Positions 1 through 9,096 of a stretch of 64,000 bases of DNA are shown piece by piece. The notes beneath the pieces were generated by a model, which was given only the letters and a program-made list of their open reading frames with translations, was not told the DNA's origin and did not search any database. Origin of the DNA: JAHRVQ01 sp963976815 (lineage in GTDB: Bacteria > Pseudomonadota > Gammaproteobacteria > Pseudomonadales > Azotimanducaceae); contig CAXBLU010000008.1 of NCBI GenBank assembly GCA_963976815.1, forward strand, positions 124,001 to 188,000, in the 5' to 3' direction. The position numbers and the translations under genes were made by a program. The first letter of the stretch is position 1; every line of letters begins with the position of its first letter.

Positions 1-2
1 TC

Positions 3-899
3 CGTTTTTCGAGGGTCGCTGAAGAAGCTGACCAGGACTATGCCTATCTTGTTGATAAATCCCGGGGTCGAACGGTGCTGAAATTGTTTTGTGTTAATCC
101 AGCAAAAGGATTAGCGGCGGGTTTTGGTAGGATGTCAGCCAGCGTCTGCTTTTCTGCCACACTCAATCCCCAGGAGTATTTCAAAACGCTAATGGGCCTT
201 AACGAAAATAGTCTGTGGTATCAGATACCATCTCCGTTTAACGCCAATAACCTCGGCGTGTTCACAACCAGTTTTCTGTCGACGACATACAATAACCGCA
301 CAGGTTCTTTGTATGATCTAGCGGATACCCTGGCATTGATTGTCGAAGCAAGGAGAGGGAATTACCTTGTTTTTTTTCCCTCCCATGCCTATTTACAGAT
401 GGTCTTAGAGAAGTTTCGCGAACGTCATCCTAGCGTTGATACCGTGAGTCAAGCAGCTAGTATGAATGACGGGGAACGGACTCAATTTTTAGCTGAGTTT
501 GATGAAACGGAAACGCCAATATTAGGTTTTGCTGTTATGGGAGGTATTTTTGGGGAAGGCGTAGATCTAAAGGGCACCCGCTTAATCGGCGCAATTGTTG
601 TAGGGGTAGGCTTGCCTCAGATTGGCACCGAACGTAACACCATCCGAGACTATTTTGAGCCCTCAGGAAAGGGCTTTGAGTTCGCCTATCAATATCCCGG
701 GATGAATAAGGTGTTGCAAACCGCGGGTCGAGTCATTCGTTCAGAGTCTGATCGGGGCATCGTTTGCCTAATAGATCATCGCTTTAACGATTCAACCTAT
801 CGTCAATTATTTCCCGGGCATTGGCAGGTTCAGCAAGCCAGACATCAACACCATCTACAACAATTACTAACGGAGTTCTGGCAGGTCACGGCAGGCTAG
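3..899 (+). CDS. XPD/DinG-family ATP-dependent DNA helicase, 3' part (5' end outside window)
   Basis: The frame is open from base 3, so this is the C-terminal part of a longer gene; the GTG at 75 is an internal valine, not a start. Visible superfamily 2 motifs of the Rad3/XPD/DinG group are FFPSHAYL (motif IV region), GIFGEGVDLKG (motif V) and QTAGRVIRSESDRG (motif VI, with the QxxGRxIR arginine finger). These form the second RecA-like domain, which couples ATP hydrolysis to 5'-3' unwinding. The N-terminal half, where the iron-sulfur cysteines would lie, is not in the window, so DinG, YoaA and nuclease-linked subtypes cannot be told apart. It converges on the next gene with an 11-bp gap. Confidence 0.85.
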   Translation, partial: RFSRVAEEADQDYAYLVDKSRGRTVLKLFCVNPAKGLAAGFGRMSASVCFSATLNPQEYFKTLMGLNENSLWYQIPSPFNANNLGVFTTSFLSTTYNNRTGSLYDLADTLALIVEARRGNYLVFFPSHAYLQMVLEKFRERHPSVDTVSQAASMNDGERTQFLAEFDETETPILGFAVMGGIFGEGVDLKGTRLIGAIVVGVGLPQIGTERNTIRDYFEPSGKGFEFAYQYPGMNKVLQTAGRVIRSESDRGIVCLIDHRFNDSTYRQLFPGHWQVQQARHQHHLQQLLTEFWQVTAG

Positions 900-910
900 T
901 GACTTGTCGG

Positions 911-1447
911 TTAATGCCTGTTTCGTTTTGAGCTGTGACGAGATCGGTCATTTCGATAGTGTTTGTTTCGGTGACGATCGCTACGGTACTGATTACGATA
1001 ATTGCTACGATAGTGGAATCGACTTTGATAAAAATGTCGATCATGAAGCCCATGGTGTACGAGGATAGGTAGACCAATTGCAATACCAACCCCTATACCA
1101 GTTGCAATGGGGTCGTGGTGCCGTCTGGTTGTGCGGCTAGTAGTGCGGCTAGTCCGGTTCTCAACAATAACAACTCGATCATCAAGGCTCTCTGGGTCCT
1201 CGTCGTAACAATGAATGTGTTGATGCTCTTCGTTGAAGAAACAGTATTCATCGCTTCGAGTGCTTCGATAGGTGCTGCTACTTGTACCGCGATAGCTTCC
1301 TTGATTGCTTTCCACATAAACCTTTTCAGGTTCGCTCACGATTGTATGATTCGCTTCAGCGCTTGATGTTTCAGCCTGTGCAGCGCTCGTGCTGAGACCA
1401 GTTCCAACAAAAGAACAGATCATAAGTGCGGTGATTCGCTTTTTCAT
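911..1447 (-). CDS. Small exported protein, Arg/His/Ser-rich C-terminus, unknown function
   Basis: 178 residues. The start MKKRITALMICSFVGTGLS followed by STSAAQAE looks like a Sec signal peptide with an AQA cleavage site near residue 25. The middle is rich in Ser, Thr and Arg. A glycine-rich hydrophobic stretch (IATGIGVGIAIGLPILVHHG) lies near residues 116-135, and the last 40 residues are very rich in Arg, His, Tyr and Asn, so the mature tail is strongly basic. I do not recognise a domain. The hydrophobic stretch could be a membrane segment or a glycine-zipper. It is transcribed away from sppA, with about 140 bp between them. Confidence 0.6.
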   Translation of the reverse strand: MKKRITALMICSFVGTGLSTSAAQAETSSAEANHTIVSEPEKVYVESNQGSYRGTSSSTYRSTRSDEYCFFNEEHQHIHCYDEDPESLDDRVVIVENRTSRTTSRTTRRHHDPIATGIGVGIAIGLPILVHHGLHDRHFYQSRFHYRSNYRNQYRSDRHRNKHYRNDRSRHSSKRNRH

Positions 1448-1585
1448 TTTGGACGCAGGGTAGTTGACGTTAGAAGTTACTTTAACCCTGGTCTACTGAA
1501 CTTAAGCTGAACAAATAGCGCTGTCTTTACAGACCAAAATGGCTTGTAAAACGGTGTTTTTGCTCAGCTCGCGGCGTCGGGACGC

Positions 1586-3436
1586 TTATAGTGAGAGTTG
1601 GCAGTCCAGGCATTGAACGTAAACCCCAGGTTGTTGACTCATATCAATCAGAGTTTGGGCTTCAGTTTTCAGGAGGCTAAAAAGCCTGGAAGCGCCCAGT
1701 CCGAAAGTACTTGAGCCGACGAGATCATGCATGGTGTTGACACTCGAATTTGCGATCCTTTCAAGTATTTGATCCCGAAAAGAGAGCGGTGGTTGTACAT
1801 GCCAAATGTCGTAACTACCGACATCAGCGAGGAGTGCAGCGGAATCGATTGCGTCGTCCATAGACCCAATCGCATCGATTAGGCCATGATCCAATGCATC
1901 CTGTGCGGCCCATACCCGGCCTTGAGCCACGGTGTCTGCCTGCTCTAGACTCATGTCGCGACCGTCAGCAACAAGTGAAATGAATCTTCGATAGGTGTTA
2001 TTAATAGATTGTTGGAGGATGTTATCTAGTGCTGTCGGTACGTCCTCGAGTGGATTCAGTAGGTTGCTGAGTTTAGTTGTGCCAACTCCATCAGAATGTA
2101 CGCCGAGGTTGTTCGCCGCAGTTTTAACCGATGGAAAGGTTAAGAATGTCCCAATAGAACCTGTCAAGGTATTAGCATTAGCAAAAATTTTATTCGAGGA
2201 GGCAGATATCCAATAACCGCCGGAAGCTGCATAGCTACCCATAGAGACAACTACTGGTTTGCCATCTTTTTGCACATGGACAAGGGCCTGACGAATTTCT
2301 TCTGCTGCTGTGGCACTTCCGCCGGGGCTATCTACTCGAAGTACAATTGCTTTCACCGATTGATCCATTCGAGCCCGGTCAATCATTTCAACTGTGGTTG
2401 TGCTGCCAATATCGCCGGGAGGCTGTTCACCATTTAATATGGTGCCGCTGGCGGTGACAATGGCAATCTTGTTAGACGTTGGGTTGAGAACGGGAATTGG
2501 GGGACGAATTACCTCTAAGTAATCCCGGAAATTCACCTGGTTAAAAGTCTCATCTTCCTTACCGACAATATCTCCCACCAGGTCTTGCCACTCCTGGAGA
2601 TTAAGTAGGTCGTCGACAAGACCCTGTTGCACCGCGAGTAGGTTACCATCGCCATTCGTACCGGCAAGGAGTTGGTCATATTCGTTTGTGAAGGTATCGA
2701 AGTTTGTTTCGCTTATGGCTCTGTGTTCAGTAATGTGGGTCCGATAATTCGCCCAAAGCGCGTCTAACCAAGCGAGATTAGCGAGTTTTGAGGCGTCGGA
2801 CATGTCGTCTCGCATATAAGGTTCTACTGCGCCTTTGTAGGTGCCAACCTTGTAGACATTAAATTGGATGTTGAGCTTGTCTAATGCTGATTTGTAGTAG
2901 ATTGGATATGCGCCGAAGCCCGGTAAGAAAACCCCGCCAAAAACCGGATAACTGGAGTCATCAAGATAAATCTTATCCGCCATGCTGGCGAGATAGTATT
3001 GGCTTTGAGAGTAGCCACTGCCGAAGGCAAAAACTGGTTTTCCAGTGCTTTTGAATTCTGTAATGCTGCGGCCAATATCTTCGAGTTTGCTGAGACCTGC
3101 GCCCTGTAGGTGATCGAGTCGGAGCACGAGTGCAGTGACGCGGTTGTCCTTCGCGGCAGCCTCTATTGCATCGGTTATGTCATGTAGCGCAGTTTCCGTC
3201 TGGTCGTTGTTATCTCCCAACAAAAGTCGGGCGACGGGATCTATGATCTGTTTTTGTTCAACAATGGTGCCGCTCGGATCGATGACCAAGGCTGAACTCT
3301 CTGGGAATGTTTGGGTTTCTCCGGAAAATATTCCGGTCAGGATCAGGACAAGCAATAGCAAAAATATAATGTTGCCAAGTGCATTTTTGGTCACCGTAAT
3401 GGCCTGCCAAAGGCCGGAGAATATCCGTCGAATCAT
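1586..3436 (-). CDS. sppA: Signal peptide peptidase SppA, 67-kDa type
   Basis: 616 residues, the usual length of the tandem-domain E. coli type. Membrane-bound serine protease that degrades cleaved signal peptides at the periplasmic face. One N-terminal membrane segment (about residues 22-38) precedes two ClpP-like domains. The catalytic lysine should be K201 in VGTYKGAVEPYMRDDMS, and the nucleophile S405 in SMGSYAASGGYWIS, matching the Lys/Ser dyad of the family; VLRVDSPGGSATAAEEI is the typical oxyanion region. A GAGG precedes the ATG. It follows the HAD gene by 36 bp on the same strand, so the two are probably co-transcribed. Confidence 0.95.
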   Translation of the reverse strand: MIRRIFSGLWQAITVTKNALGNIIFLLLLVLILTGIFSGETQTFPESSALVIDPSGTIVEQKQIIDPVARLLLGDNNDQTETALHDITDAIEAAAKDNRVTALVLRLDHLQGAGLSKLEDIGRSITEFKSTGKPVFAFGSGYSQSQYYLASMADKIYLDDSSYPVFGGVFLPGFGAYPIYYKSALDKLNIQFNVYKVGTYKGAVEPYMRDDMSDASKLANLAWLDALWANYRTHITEHRAISETNFDTFTNEYDQLLAGTNGDGNLLAVQQGLVDDLLNLQEWQDLVGDIVGKEDETFNQVNFRDYLEVIRPPIPVLNPTSNKIAIVTASGTILNGEQPPGDIGSTTTVEMIDRARMDQSVKAIVLRVDSPGGSATAAEEIRQALVHVQKDGKPVVVSMGSYAASGGYWISASSNKIFANANTLTGSIGTFLTFPSVKTAANNLGVHSDGVGTTKLSNLLNPLEDVPTALDNILQQSINNTYRRFISLVADGRDMSLEQADTVAQGRVWAAQDALDHGLIDAIGSMDDAIDSAALLADVGSYDIWHVQPPLSFRDQILERIANSSVNTMHDLVGSSTFGLGASRLFSLLKTEAQTLIDMSQQPGVYVQCLDCQLSL

Positions 3437-3472
3437 TGAGAGCTTTTCCTCGATATCAAGTCGTTCATGCTA

Positions 3473-4075
3473 TCACAGCAATCCATAGCGTTTTAGGTGT
3501 AAGGCTGCCTCGATAGGACCGCGGGTCAGTTCAGCACACATCCCCGTTGCACGGGCGGATTCAATATTTGCAATGTTATCGTCCAGAAATAGGATTTCGC
3601 CTGCCCCTACATCAAGTTCTGAGAGGGCGTGCTCAAACGCCTTGCTGTCGGGTTTCATATGCCCAGTTTGAAATGACGCAAAAACCTGATCAAAGTGCTC
3701 GAATAGACCGTTCGTCGTACTAAATCGTTTCCAATGGAGTTGGTTGGTATTAGACAGGCAGGCGAGACGGACCCTTTGCCCCAACGTAATTAACAACTGG
3801 TCGGCGCCGGGATACACACCCTTTGGCCACATTTCGAAGTATTGCAGAAAGGTTTCGGGGGTTTGGTTGAGGCAAAATTCATCGATCAGGGATTGAGCAA
3901 ATTCGACCGGTGAGCAGGCTCCGGATTCAAACCTTCGTACTGCTGTTGAATCTAGCCACTGTTGCCAGACCTGCTGTTCACTTAGGTTACTGTCCAGGGT
4001 AGAAACCGGCGGTCCATCCAGTTCAATGAGTACTCCCCCGAGATCAAAAACGACGTACTCGATATTTGCTGTCAT
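3473..4075 (-). CDS. HAD-superfamily hydrolase, YihX-like phosphatase
   Basis: 200 residues with all four HAD motifs: VVFDLGGVL (motif I, nucleophile D11, with Gly in place of the second Asp as in YihX-type enzymes), LSNTNQLHW (motif II), KPDSKAFEHAL (motif III lysine) and ILFLDDNIANIESA (motif IV). YihX-like members dephosphorylate small sugar phosphates or FMN; the substrate here cannot be told from sequence. It lies upstream of sppA on the same strand and is divergent from the acyl-CoA synthetase, sharing a 70-bp promoter region. Confidence 0.85.
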   Translation of the reverse strand: MTANIEYVVFDLGGVLIELDGPPVSTLDSNLSEQQVWQQWLDSTAVRRFESGACSPVEFAQSLIDEFCLNQTPETFLQYFEMWPKGVYPGADQLLITLGQRVRLACLSNTNQLHWKRFSTTNGLFEHFDQVFASFQTGHMKPDSKAFEHALSELDVGAGEILFLDDNIANIESARATGMCAELTRGPIEAALHLKRYGLL

Positions 4076-4145
4076 AAAGCGCTTTTTGTATTCGGCTGCA
4101 AAATGTTACCTTTGATTCGATAATTTTTTTGAAGGATTCTGGGGT

Positions 4146-5819
4146 ATGGGCGGTATTTTTGAGACGAACCTGGACAGAAATGATGCGAATTTTGAATCGC
4201 TTTCTCCTCTGTCATTCTTTCGTCGCGCGGCACTATTGTACCCGGACTTCACCGCGACGGTTCATGGTGATCGTCATTATAGTTGGCGATCAACCTATCA
4301 GCGTGCTTCAAGAATTGCCAGTGCGCTTGTCAAGCATGGGGTAGGGGAAGGGGACACGGTTGCGGTTATGTTGCCGAACATACCTGAAATGTTCGAGTCA
4401 CACTTTTCCATTCCGATGGTCGGGGCAGTATTAAATGCAATTAACACCCGACTGGATGCTAAAACCGTCGCTTTTATCCTGCAGCATGCCGAGGCAAAAG
4501 TGCTTTTTGCGGATCGCGAGTTCTCAGAAGTGCTGAAAGAGTCGCTTTCAATTCTTAAGCTCGAGGCGCCGGAGCAAGAGATCCTAGTGGTGGATATTGA
4601 GGATGACAGCTTCGAGGGTGGTGAGCGTATCGGTAGTTTGACATACGATGAACTCCTCGCTGAAGGATCCGCCGATTTCTCCTGGAATTTGCCCAGTGAC
4701 GAGTGGTCAGCGATTTCATTGAACTACACCTCGGGTACAACCGGGGACCCAAAGGGTGTGGTCTATCACCATCGAGGGGCTTATCTAAATGCTGCTAACA
4801 ATGCACTGACCTGGGGAATGGGATTGCATCCGGTTTACCTGTGGACCTTACCGATGTTCCATTGTAATGGTTGGTGTTTTCCCTGGACGCTTGCAGCTGT
4901 GGTCGGCGTCAATGTTTGTTTACGGCAAGTTCGAGAAGAGGCTGTGTTTTTAGCAATAAAAGGACATAAGGTGTCACATTTTTGTGGTGCGCCCGTGGTG
5001 TTAAATACGCTACTAAATGCGCCAGCAGCAATGAAGGCGGGCATAGAACATAAGGTTTCCGTGATGACCGCCGGAGCAGCGCCACCGGCGGCAGTCATTC
5101 AGGGGATAGAAGCGCTAGGGTTTGATGTGACCCAGGTTTATGGGTTGACCGAAACCTATGGGCCGATGGTGGTTTCAGCCTGGCGATCAGCCTGGGATGG
5201 GTTGTCGGCGGAAGAGCAGGCCAGTTTGAAGTCCCGCCAGGGTATTGTCTCTACCCTCGCCGGGGACATGATGGTGGCGGACCCCGATAGTCTTGCACCG
5301 GTTCCCTGGGATGGTGAGACCCAGGGGGAAGTTTTTATGCGTGGCAATATTGTCATGAAAGGCTACCTGAAGAATCCAAAAACCACAGCTGCAGCATTTA
5401 AAGGTGGATGGTTCCATTCCGGAGACATTGCCGTCTGTCACCCCGATGGGTATATCCAGATTAAAGACCGATCTAAAGATGTGATTATTAGTGGTGGTGA
5501 GAATATATCCAGCATTGAGGTCGAAGATGTGCTGTTCAAGCACCCCAAGATTCTTGAGGCTGCTGTGGTAGCAAAATCCGACGCAAAATGGGGTGAGCAT
5601 CCCTGTGCATTTGTCACTTTAAAACCAGGGGAGCAACTGTCCGAAGCTGAGGTGATTGACTATTGTCGAGCAGAACTGGCGCGTTTCAAAGTGCCTAAGA
5701 CAATTGTATTTGGAGAATTGACCAAGACATCTACGGGTAAAGTGCAAAAATATATTTTGCGAGAGCGAGCAGAAACGTTGGACGCAGAGGGTCACGATGT
5801 ATCAGGTTCGGTTGGCTAG
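4146..5819 (+). CDS. AMP-forming acyl-CoA synthetase (AlkK/fatty-acyl-CoA ligase type)
   Basis: 557 residues. Activates a carboxylic acid with ATP and CoA through an acyl-AMP. The P-loop-like motif LNYTSGTTGDPKGV lies near residue 195, the adenine motif is VYGLTETYGPMV, the hinge region is GWFHSGDIAV followed by KDRSKDVIISGGENISS, and the C-terminal lysine motif is TSTGKVQKYILRER. The overall layout resembles medium/long-chain AlkK-like ligases. The DMSP-pathway ligase DmdB belongs to the same group, so the acyl chain is not certain. It starts an operon: 6 bp to the GNAT gene, which abuts the MurF-like gene. A GAAGGA lies about 10 nt before the ATG. Confidence 0.9.
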   Translation: MGGIFETNLDRNDANFESLSPLSFFRRAALLYPDFTATVHGDRHYSWRSTYQRASRIASALVKHGVGEGDTVAVMLPNIPEMFESHFSIPMVGAVLNAINTRLDAKTVAFILQHAEAKVLFADREFSEVLKESLSILKLEAPEQEILVVDIEDDSFEGGERIGSLTYDELLAEGSADFSWNLPSDEWSAISLNYTSGTTGDPKGVVYHHRGAYLNAANNALTWGMGLHPVYLWTLPMFHCNGWCFPWTLAAVVGVNVCLRQVREEAVFLAIKGHKVSHFCGAPVVLNTLLNAPAAMKAGIEHKVSVMTAGAAPPAAVIQGIEALGFDVTQVYGLTETYGPMVVSAWRSAWDGLSAEEQASLKSRQGIVSTLAGDMMVADPDSLAPVPWDGETQGEVFMRGNIVMKGYLKNPKTTAAAFKGGWFHSGDIAVCHPDGYIQIKDRSKDVIISGGENISSIEVEDVLFKHPKILEAAVVAKSDAKWGEHPCAFVTLKPGEQLSEAEVIDYCRAELARFKVPKTIVFGELTKTSTGKVQKYILRERAETLDAEGHDVSGSVG

Positions 5820-5825
5820 CGATAG

Positions 5826-6335
5826 ATGGCACAACGTCCCAATCAGGCAAAATCAAATATTGAGGTTACGCTTGCGTTACCGGTGGATTGTATTGAGCTT
5901 GCTGATCTTTCCAGAACCGCTATTGAGTACGGACTTAATTGGCGCTGGAAGCCCTCCAGAATCCTCGGTCTAATTCGGGATAAAGACAGTTCAGTTATTG
6001 TGGCGAGAACCGGCTCCGGTGAACTGGCGGGTTTTGCTGCAATGGAATTCCACCAGTTACACGGCCATATTAATCTGCTGGCAACCCAACTTCGTTTTCG
6101 TCGTCAAGGCATCGGCCGACAACTTATTGAATGGCTAGAAGAGAGCGCCCGGGTTGCGGCCCTCAACTATCTGACCTTAGAAGTTCGGAGCCAGAATGCT
6201 GGAGCTGTCAAATTTTATGAAGAAAATGGATACACCATCCAACTACTCAAAAGCGGATATTACGAGGGCCGAGAAGATGCCTATAGGATGTCGCACGAAC
6301 TGATTGCGGCGGACGTTGCGGCGCGGAGACCCTAA
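5826..6335 (+). CDS. GNAT-family N-acetyltransferase
   Basis: 169 residues. The acetyl-CoA binding motif A is visible as LLATQLRFRRQGIGRQLIEWLEE (RxxGIG/A type, about residues 80-100). It is followed by LTLEVRSQNAGAVKFYEENGY, which closely resembles the RimI motif B (E-V-R-x-x-N-x-x-A-x-x-F-Y). RimI enzymes acetylate the N-terminus of ribosomal protein S18; the residue pattern permits that but the first 60 residues are less typical. It sits between the acyl-CoA synthetase and the MurF-like gene in a tight operon. Confidence 0.85.
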   Translation: MAQRPNQAKSNIEVTLALPVDCIELADLSRTAIEYGLNWRWKPSRILGLIRDKDSSVIVARTGSGELAGFAAMEFHQLHGHINLLATQLRFRRQGIGRQLIEWLEESARVAALNYLTLEVRSQNAGAVKFYEENGYTIQLLKSGYYEGREDAYRMSHELIAADVAARRP

Positions 6336-7697
6336 ATGGCACTTTGGACCTGGTCAGAATTATCACAGTTGGGGCAATGTTCTGGGCCGGACGGTCCTGA
6401 TATAAACGGTATTTGCATTGACTCCCGCCAGGCCCAAATCGGCGATCTATTTGTCGCGCTCTCCGGTGATCCAGGCCCACGATTTCACACCAGTGTCGAA
6501 AATCCCAGGGACGGGCATAACTTTATCAAGTCAGCAATTTCCGGTGGCGCAAGCGCAATAATGTTGTCCGACCTTAACTATTCCACCAGCCCGCAGACTC
6601 CTGAATCATTTCCCTACATCCAGGTTCAGGACACTCTTGATGGTCTCTGGGCCCTCGGCCGCGCCGGAAGGCTGCGCAATAATGGAAAAATTGTTGCAAT
6701 CACCGGGAGTGCAGGCAAAACCACTATGCGATCCTGGCTAATGCAGGTGCTCGGTAGTCAGTTTAATCTCCATGGGTCGATTGGTAGTTTGAACAATCAC
6801 TGGGGAGTTCCGCTGTCATTAAGCCGCATGCCGCGGGAGAGTGAAGTGGGTATTTTCGAAATCGGGACTAACCACAGCGGTGAAATATCACCCTTAAGCC
6901 AATTGGTTAAACCCCATATCGCAGTCCTACTAAATGTGCTGCCAGCCCACATTGGCAACTTTACTTCGTTGGCAGCCCTTGAGGATGAGAAGCGTGCAAT
7001 TGCAGATGGGTTAGTAGAAGACGGTTGCTGCATTTTACCGGAGCATCTGGCTAGCGGTGATGACAGGGAAATAACATTTGGTTTGTCGGACAAAGCGGAT
7101 GCTCGTGGTCAGTATAAGATTCAACGGGACGGTTGGTTTGTTAATGCAGAAATTCAAGGGAAACCGGTTGAGTATCTACTGGGTATAGCTGGAGAGCATC
7201 GAGTCCTGACGTCCTTGGCTGTTCTTGCGGTAGCAAATCAATTAGATGCTGACCTCGAAAGGGTTGCGACAGCGCTATCCGGGATTTCAGTCCCCAACGG
7301 GCGGGGGGATGAGACGGTATTGGCGGGAGTAACTATCATCGATGACAGTTATAACGCAAACCCAGTTAGCATGGGCTATGCAATCTCAGCGCTTCAATCA
7401 AAGCCGGGGCGCAAGATTGCCATTCTAGGCGAGATTATGGAACTAGGTGAATCGGCAGTTAAGTATCACCATGATATTGCACAGCAATTTACTCACCTCG
7501 ATCAGGTTATTACCGTCGGCAATGGCTTTGCTAACGATCCTGGTGATGCGCATTACCAGCATGCAAATGAGATTGACCTTGAAGCACTGGTGAATACCTT
7601 TCGTTCCGGCGATACGGTACTGATTAAGGGCTCTAATAAGGTATTTTGGCTAAATGACTTTGTAAAAAACCTGTGTGACAAGTTGGCACATGATTAA
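6336..7697 (+). CDS. murF: MurF-type Mur ligase (UDP-MurNAc-tripeptide:D-Ala-D-Ala ligase family), outside a dcw cluster
   Basis: 453 residues. ATP-dependent peptide bond formation in the cytoplasmic peptidoglycan precursor pathway. The ATP loop is ITGSAGKTTMRSWL (about residues 125-138), followed by SLNNHWGVPLSLSRMP, FEIGTNHSGEISPL and the C-terminal-domain motif IIDDSYNANPVSM. The ATG abuts the preceding stop and has GGAGA upstream. No other mur, fts, mra or ddl gene is near, so it may be a second copy or a relocated one. The phrase NNHWGVPLSLxRMP is, from memory, more typical of alphaproteobacterial MurF than of gammaproteobacterial MurF, which suggests transfer. Its D-Ala-D-Ala specificity is inferred, not shown. 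Confidence 0.85.
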   Translation: MALWTWSELSQLGQCSGPDGPDINGICIDSRQAQIGDLFVALSGDPGPRFHTSVENPRDGHNFIKSAISGGASAIMLSDLNYSTSPQTPESFPYIQVQDTLDGLWALGRAGRLRNNGKIVAITGSAGKTTMRSWLMQVLGSQFNLHGSIGSLNNHWGVPLSLSRMPRESEVGIFEIGTNHSGEISPLSQLVKPHIAVLLNVLPAHIGNFTSLAALEDEKRAIADGLVEDGCCILPEHLASGDDREITFGLSDKADARGQYKIQRDGWFVNAEIQGKPVEYLLGIAGEHRVLTSLAVLAVANQLDADLERVATALSGISVPNGRGDETVLAGVTIIDDSYNANPVSMGYAISALQSKPGRKIAILGEIMELGESAVKYHHDIAQQFTHLDQVITVGNGFANDPGDAHYQHANEIDLEALVNTFRSGDTVLIKGSNKVFWLNDFVKNLCDKLAHD

Positions 7698-7733
7698 GTT
7701 GTGCAAGTAAAACGCAATATGCAGGCGATGGGC

Positions 7734-7759
7734 AAAAAAAACCCGACTAAAAAGCCGGG
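7734..7759 (-). terminator. Rho-independent terminator for the YiiX-like gene
   Basis: On the minus strand the hairpin 7759-7742 (CCCGGCT, loop TTTT, AGTCGGG; one mismatch in a 7-bp stem) is followed directly by eight U residues (7741-7734). On the plus strand no U-tract follows, so it serves the leftward gene ending at 7945, about 185 bp away. Confidence 0.6.
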
Positions 7760-7785
7760 CTAATTACCATTAGGAGTAACACATA

Positions 7786-7818
7786 ATGCCTTTCAGCATC
7801 GCGGAGTTTCGACCCTAA
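7786..7818 (+). other. Possible 10-codon peptide or decayed gene start with a good ribosome-binding site
   Basis: An AGGAG (about 7772-7776) stands 9 nt before an ATG that reads MPFSIAEFRP and then stops. The same first six residues (MPFSIA) begin the flagellin-like protein at 48369, with different codons. Reading on in frame past two stops gives phrases such as AQGIYDGG and IAGYDILASDLSE, loosely like the N-terminal helix of flagellin or rod proteins. This could be a relic of a small related gene or simple chance. Nothing else is visible between 7760 and 7944. Confidence 0.15.
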
Positions 7819-7944
7819 GCTCAAGGTATTTACGATGGGGGCGTAAAACCTTAAGCAACTGAATTAAATATAGCGGGTTACGATATCCTTGCTAGTGACC
7901 TATCAGAACTTTTAGAAATATCACTTATTTGTTGTTGTGCGATT

Positions 7945-9012
7945 TTAGTGAATTCTGGGGTTGGATAGCGTGTCGCCATCACCTTTTCCAACACCTTTCA
8001 CGTCACTTTTTGCTTCGCTCTTTGCTTTAAGTAGATTCTGTTCAGCCGGCAGTTCTTCGATTTCACTAGCTTCAGGTGATATTGCGCTTTCTGGTTCATT
8101 TTCAGGCGTGTTTTTAGGGATTGCGTCGGTCACCTCGGTTCCGGCGATTGCTTCTTGAATCGCAGCATCAACATCCGCTTCACTCGGCGAGAGTTCACCC
8201 TGTAAGTACAAATCCACTTCATTCCTATCGAGATCACCCGATGTATGCCAGGGTAGTAGGTGGGGGTCATTGCGATGATCTATGTCGACAAAGGGATACT
8301 TGATGATCTTGAAATAAGGTGAATAGTCGAAGTCGCTTGGCACGCATAAACGGGGGTTACGCCGAAATAGTTGGACCTTTTCATCGTCCGTCTGTTTGAC
8401 CAGAGGCAGTATCGGGAATTGCACAAATGCAAAAGCCTCCGCAATCATTGTTGAACAGACCGTTCGCGTCGACTTGCCTGGGTTTTGTTGAAAGAGTGTG
8501 GAGCGCCAGCGTCGAGGTAATAGAAACCACGGAAACATAAATCTGGCGAGATCAAAAATCTGTCGAACGTCATAGTCAATCCCGAGCCGACTGATTGCAT
8601 ACCGTATAACCTGTTGAGCATCTTTCATGCCGAGCCTCGACGGACGGCATATTCGTAGATGATCTGCATGGTAGTTGTCCAGGTTGTTCACCACGGTGCC
8701 AAAGCCGAGTAAGCTTTCGATGATGAGTCTGTCGTCGCGGTCGCCCTGGTAGTGATGTTGAACAATTTTGCGTAGGTCGGGGTCTACAATATCGTTGAGA
8801 CGGCCCACATACAGGGCGGCGTGGGTCCAGGGGCTATTAGTGATCCAGCGAATCACATCACTCACCCGGGTTCGACCCTCTACCAGCAAGACATCACAGG
8901 GCCGCAATTCATATTTGATGCGCTCGAAATCACTGAGCTGCATCGCCCGGGCAGATTTCTGATAATTAAGCCATTTAACGGTTGGCTTAGAGAAGATGTC
9001 GAAAAAACCCAT
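7945..9012 (-). CDS. YiiX-like permuted NlpC/P60 cysteine hydrolase
   Basis: 355 residues. The N-terminal half carries the permuted papain-like signature of the YiiX/YaeF group (peptidase family C92): LRPCDVLLVEGRTRVSDVI then NSPWTHAALYVGRL, where the His of WTHAAL is the general base, and a downstream Cys in TRTVCSTMIAEAF, the likely nucleophile. The order His before Cys is the mark of the permuted family. Members act on amide or ester bonds of lipids or peptides; the substrate is unknown. The last 100 residues are acidic and low-complexity. No signal peptide is visible. It is divergent from the MoaA-like gene. Confidence 0.8.
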   Translation of the reverse strand: MGFFDIFSKPTVKWLNYQKSARAMQLSDFERIKYELRPCDVLLVEGRTRVSDVIRWITNSPWTHAALYVGRLNDIVDPDLRKIVQHHYQGDRDDRLIIESLLGFGTVVNNLDNYHADHLRICRPSRLGMKDAQQVIRYAISRLGIDYDVRQIFDLARFMFPWFLLPRRWRSTLFQQNPGKSTRTVCSTMIAEAFAFVQFPILPLVKQTDDEKVQLFRRNPRLCVPSDFDYSPYFKIIKYPFVDIDHRNDPHLLPWHTSGDLDRNEVDLYLQGELSPSEADVDAAIQEAIAGTEVTDAIPKNTPENEPESAISPEASEIEELPAEQNLLKAKSEAKSDVKGVGKGDGDTLSNPRIH

Positions 9013-9096
9013 TTTTACAACAATACTGATGTGCTGACCTCATTATAGGCCGAAGTTAGGTTTCTATGGGACCAGTAGCCGTGCAATAATTCTCAA

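Noticed and set aside
1115..1366. 83-codon frame on the plus strand within the small exported protein gene
   Set aside because: It is antisense to a frame with a convincing signal peptide and has no recognisable features of its own.
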